Origin: Deltaproteobacteria bacterium
Lineage (GTDB): Bacteria > Desulfobacterota > DSM-4660 > Desulfatiglandales > HGW-15
Assembly: GCA_020342025.1 (NCBI GenBank)
Contig: CP070840.1
Location: 2,482,008 to 2,497,986 of the forward strand
Length of the DNA stretch: 15,979 nt
Direction of reading: 5' to 3'
Part shown: one piece after another, positions 15,014-15,979 of the stretch
How the letters are laid out: every line of letters starts with the position of its first letter
How positions within the stretch are numbered: the first letter of the stretch is position 1
Program-made: the position numbers and the translations under genes
The notes under the pieces: model-generated
Database searches by the model: none
The model's input: the letters and a program-made list of their open reading frames with translations, nothing else
Told to the model about the DNA's origin: nothing

Positions 15014-15182
15014 GTCTCACCGCAGAGACGCCCGCCGTCGCCGAGGCTATGGCGGGGCAGGCGGAGAACGCAGAGACGCCCGCCTCGCCTGAGCGGGTTC
15101 AGGCTCGCGATGGCGGGTCTGTGGCTAAAAATTCTTGGAGTATTCTCTGTGATCTCTGCGCCTCGAGCGAAGCGGGCGGTGA
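15014..15182. repeat. Inverted repeat of cgcagaga type broken by GC-rich insertions
   Basis: The 257-base gap between BKACE and the carrier protein is mostly this element. The outer arms are tcaccgcagaga (15017-15028) and tctctgcg|gtga (15153-15160 plus 15179-15182), perfect complements once an 18-bp GC-rich insert (15161-15178) is removed. The left arm is split by a GC-rich palindrome at about 15032-15062. A second palindrome at about 15078-15117 has outer cccgcc/ggcggg and inner gcctga/tcaggc stems. The repeat ggagaacgcagaga (15063-15076) and its counterpart attctctgtgatctctgcg continue the inverted arrangement. A short open frame across it is not a gene: it is built from these repeats. Confidence 0.7.
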
Positions 15183-15209
15183 ATTAAACTGAACAGGACT
15201 GGAGGGAAA

Positions 15210-15479
15210 ATGAGTGCAGAAGCGAAGCAACCCAAGACCGTTGAAGTGAGAGCACCCATGTCTGGCGTTTTCTACAGAAGGCCGGCACCTGATCAACAGG
15301 CATATGTGGAAGAGGGAGATGTTGTGAAGAAGAAACAGGTGCTGGGGCTTCTGGAGACCATGAAAGTGTTTCAGAAAATCAAGTCCCCTGTGAACGGAAG
15401 AATCGTGAAGATTGTGGCAGAAAATGAGACGGCCCTAAAAGATGATGATCTCATGTTTGTCATAGAGGCCACTTCATAG
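15210..15479 (+). CDS. Biotin carboxyl carrier protein, single biotinyl domain
   Basis: This 89-residue protein is a free-standing biotinyl domain of the AccB type. K52 in ETMKVF is the predicted biotinylated lysine; the usual motif is (A/V)MKM, so threonine before and valine after are variants. FYRRPAPDQQAYVEEGD (21-37) is the AccB-like thumb region, which separates it from lipoyl domains. There is almost no N-terminal linker compared with the roughly 150-residue AccB of E. coli. GGAGG (15201-15205) precedes the start. It ends 14 bases before the biotin carboxylase, so the two subunits are likely co-translated. A carboxyltransferase would be expected downstream, off the window. It probably serves an acyl-CoA carboxylase dedicated to this pathway or the housekeeping acetyl-CoA carboxylase. 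Confidence 0.9.
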   Translation: MSAEAKQPKTVEVRAPMSGVFYRRPAPDQQAYVEEGDVVKKKQVLGLLETMKVFQKIKSPVNGRIVKIVAENETALKDDDLMFVIEATS

Positions 15480-15493
15480 TGAGGCTTTTCTAG

Positions 15494-15979
15494 ATGACGT
15501 TTTCAAAAATCCTTATCGCCAACAGAGGCGAAATCGCGGTCCGGATTATCCGTGCTTGCAAGGAATTGAGAATCCCCAGCGTGGCGGTCTATTCAGAGGC
15601 GGACGCGGATTCCTTGCACCTCAAGCTGGCCGATGAGCAGGTATGCATCGGTCCTGCCATCAGCGCAAAAAGTTATCTGAACATGGGAACCATCATAAAA
15701 GCCGCAAGGGATACGGGGGCAGAGGCGATCCACCCGGGCTATGGGTATCTGGCTGAAAATGAGGAAATGGCTCAAGCGTGTGAAAGCCAGGGTATCGTAT
15801 TCATAGGCCCAACCCCGGAAAATCTAAGGCTCGCAGGCGACAAGATCACGGCCAAGAGGATCATGGAAGACGCAGGGGTGCCTGTCATTCCAAGCAGTGG
15901 GGATGGCGTCGGCACGGTTGAAGAGGCAATTAAGGCGTGTGGCGAGATTGGCTATCCTGTGATGCTCAAGGCGTCAGGG
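15494..15979 (+). CDS. accC: Biotin carboxylase, 3'-truncated by the window edge
   Basis: The frame is open from ATG 15494 to the last base, 162 codons of an expected roughly 450-500. The start MTFSKILIANRGEIAVRIIRACKEL is the classic biotin carboxylase N-terminus. AIHPGYGYLAENEEMA and FIGPTPENLRLAGDKITAKRIM are pre-ATP-grasp and ATP-grasp signatures, and the sequence is cut at MLKASG just as the glycine-rich ATP loop begins. The enzyme carboxylates the biotin of the preceding carrier protein with ATP and bicarbonate. The ribosome binding site is weak (GAGG at 15481-15484), consistent with coupling to the carrier gene. Whether the full gene is a plain carboxylase or part of a fused carboxylase cannot be seen. 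Confidence 0.93.
   Translation, partial: MTFSKILIANRGEIAVRIIRACKELRIPSVAVYSEADADSLHLKLADEQVCIGPAISAKSYLNMGTIIKAARDTGAEAIHPGYGYLAENEEMAQACESQGIVFIGPTPENLRLAGDKITAKRIMEDAGVPVIPSSGDGVGTVEEAIKACGEIGYPVMLKASG

Noticed and set aside
14971..15192. 73-codon plus-strand open frame between BKACE and the carrier gene
   Set aside because: It consists of palindromic repeat DNA and has no ribosome binding site or protein-like pattern.

Overview
The window reads as one mostly plus-strand stretch of a mesophilic Gram-negative genome of moderate GC. The encoded proteins (a CpxR/CpxA-like pair, a LIV-type ABC importer, a periplasmic c-type cytochrome, a dienoyl-CoA-reductase-like flavoenzyme, a BKACE-family enzyme, a biotin carboxylase with a separate small carrier protein) and the style of the palindromic intergenic repeats suggest a metabolically versatile anaerobe of the Desulfobacterota (former Deltaproteobacteria). 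That assignment is inference from gene content and remembered repeat style; no marker gene is present.

Layout. Bases 1-610 hold a single-domain class III nucleotide cyclase that may begin before the window. Bases 611-784 hold a palindromic repeat and four helically phased half-sites, including a GTAAA-N5-GTAAA pair, in front of a CpxR-like response regulator (785-1489). Its gene overlaps the start of a CpxA-like sensor kinase (1486-2889). A gap of almost 490 bases (2890-3376) carries several hairpins and no credible gene. From 3377 to the right edge all genes run on the plus strand: FMN reductase, di-haem cytochrome c, cyclase-family hydrolase, livG, livF, livK, livH, livM, SMP-30/gluconolactonase-like protein, an old-yellow-enzyme/2,4-dienoyl-CoA-reductase-like protein, BKACE (DUF849), biotin carboxyl carrier protein, and the first 162 codons of biotin carboxylase.

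How the genes may work together. The LIV importer (solute-binding protein, two permeases, two ATPases) is embedded among enzymes that open rings or lactones (cyclase family, SMP-30), reduce C=C bonds (OYE/DCR-like), cleave beta-keto acids (BKACE) and carboxylate acyl-CoA (carrier plus carboxylase). The simplest reading is an uptake-and-degradation operon for one organic acid or cyclic compound, with the cytochrome and FMN reductase in a redox role. The substrate cannot be read from sequence. This is the best candidate for an undescribed system in the window.

The second notable theme is the intergenic DNA. Most of the larger gaps carry composite palindromic repeats. Two are elaborate: a roughly 257-bp element with imperfect terminal inverted repeats that encloses a perfectly paired three-way junction (11700-11956), and an inverted repeat broken by GC-rich insertions, two of them palindromic (15014-15182). 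They look like nested REP/MITE-type elements.
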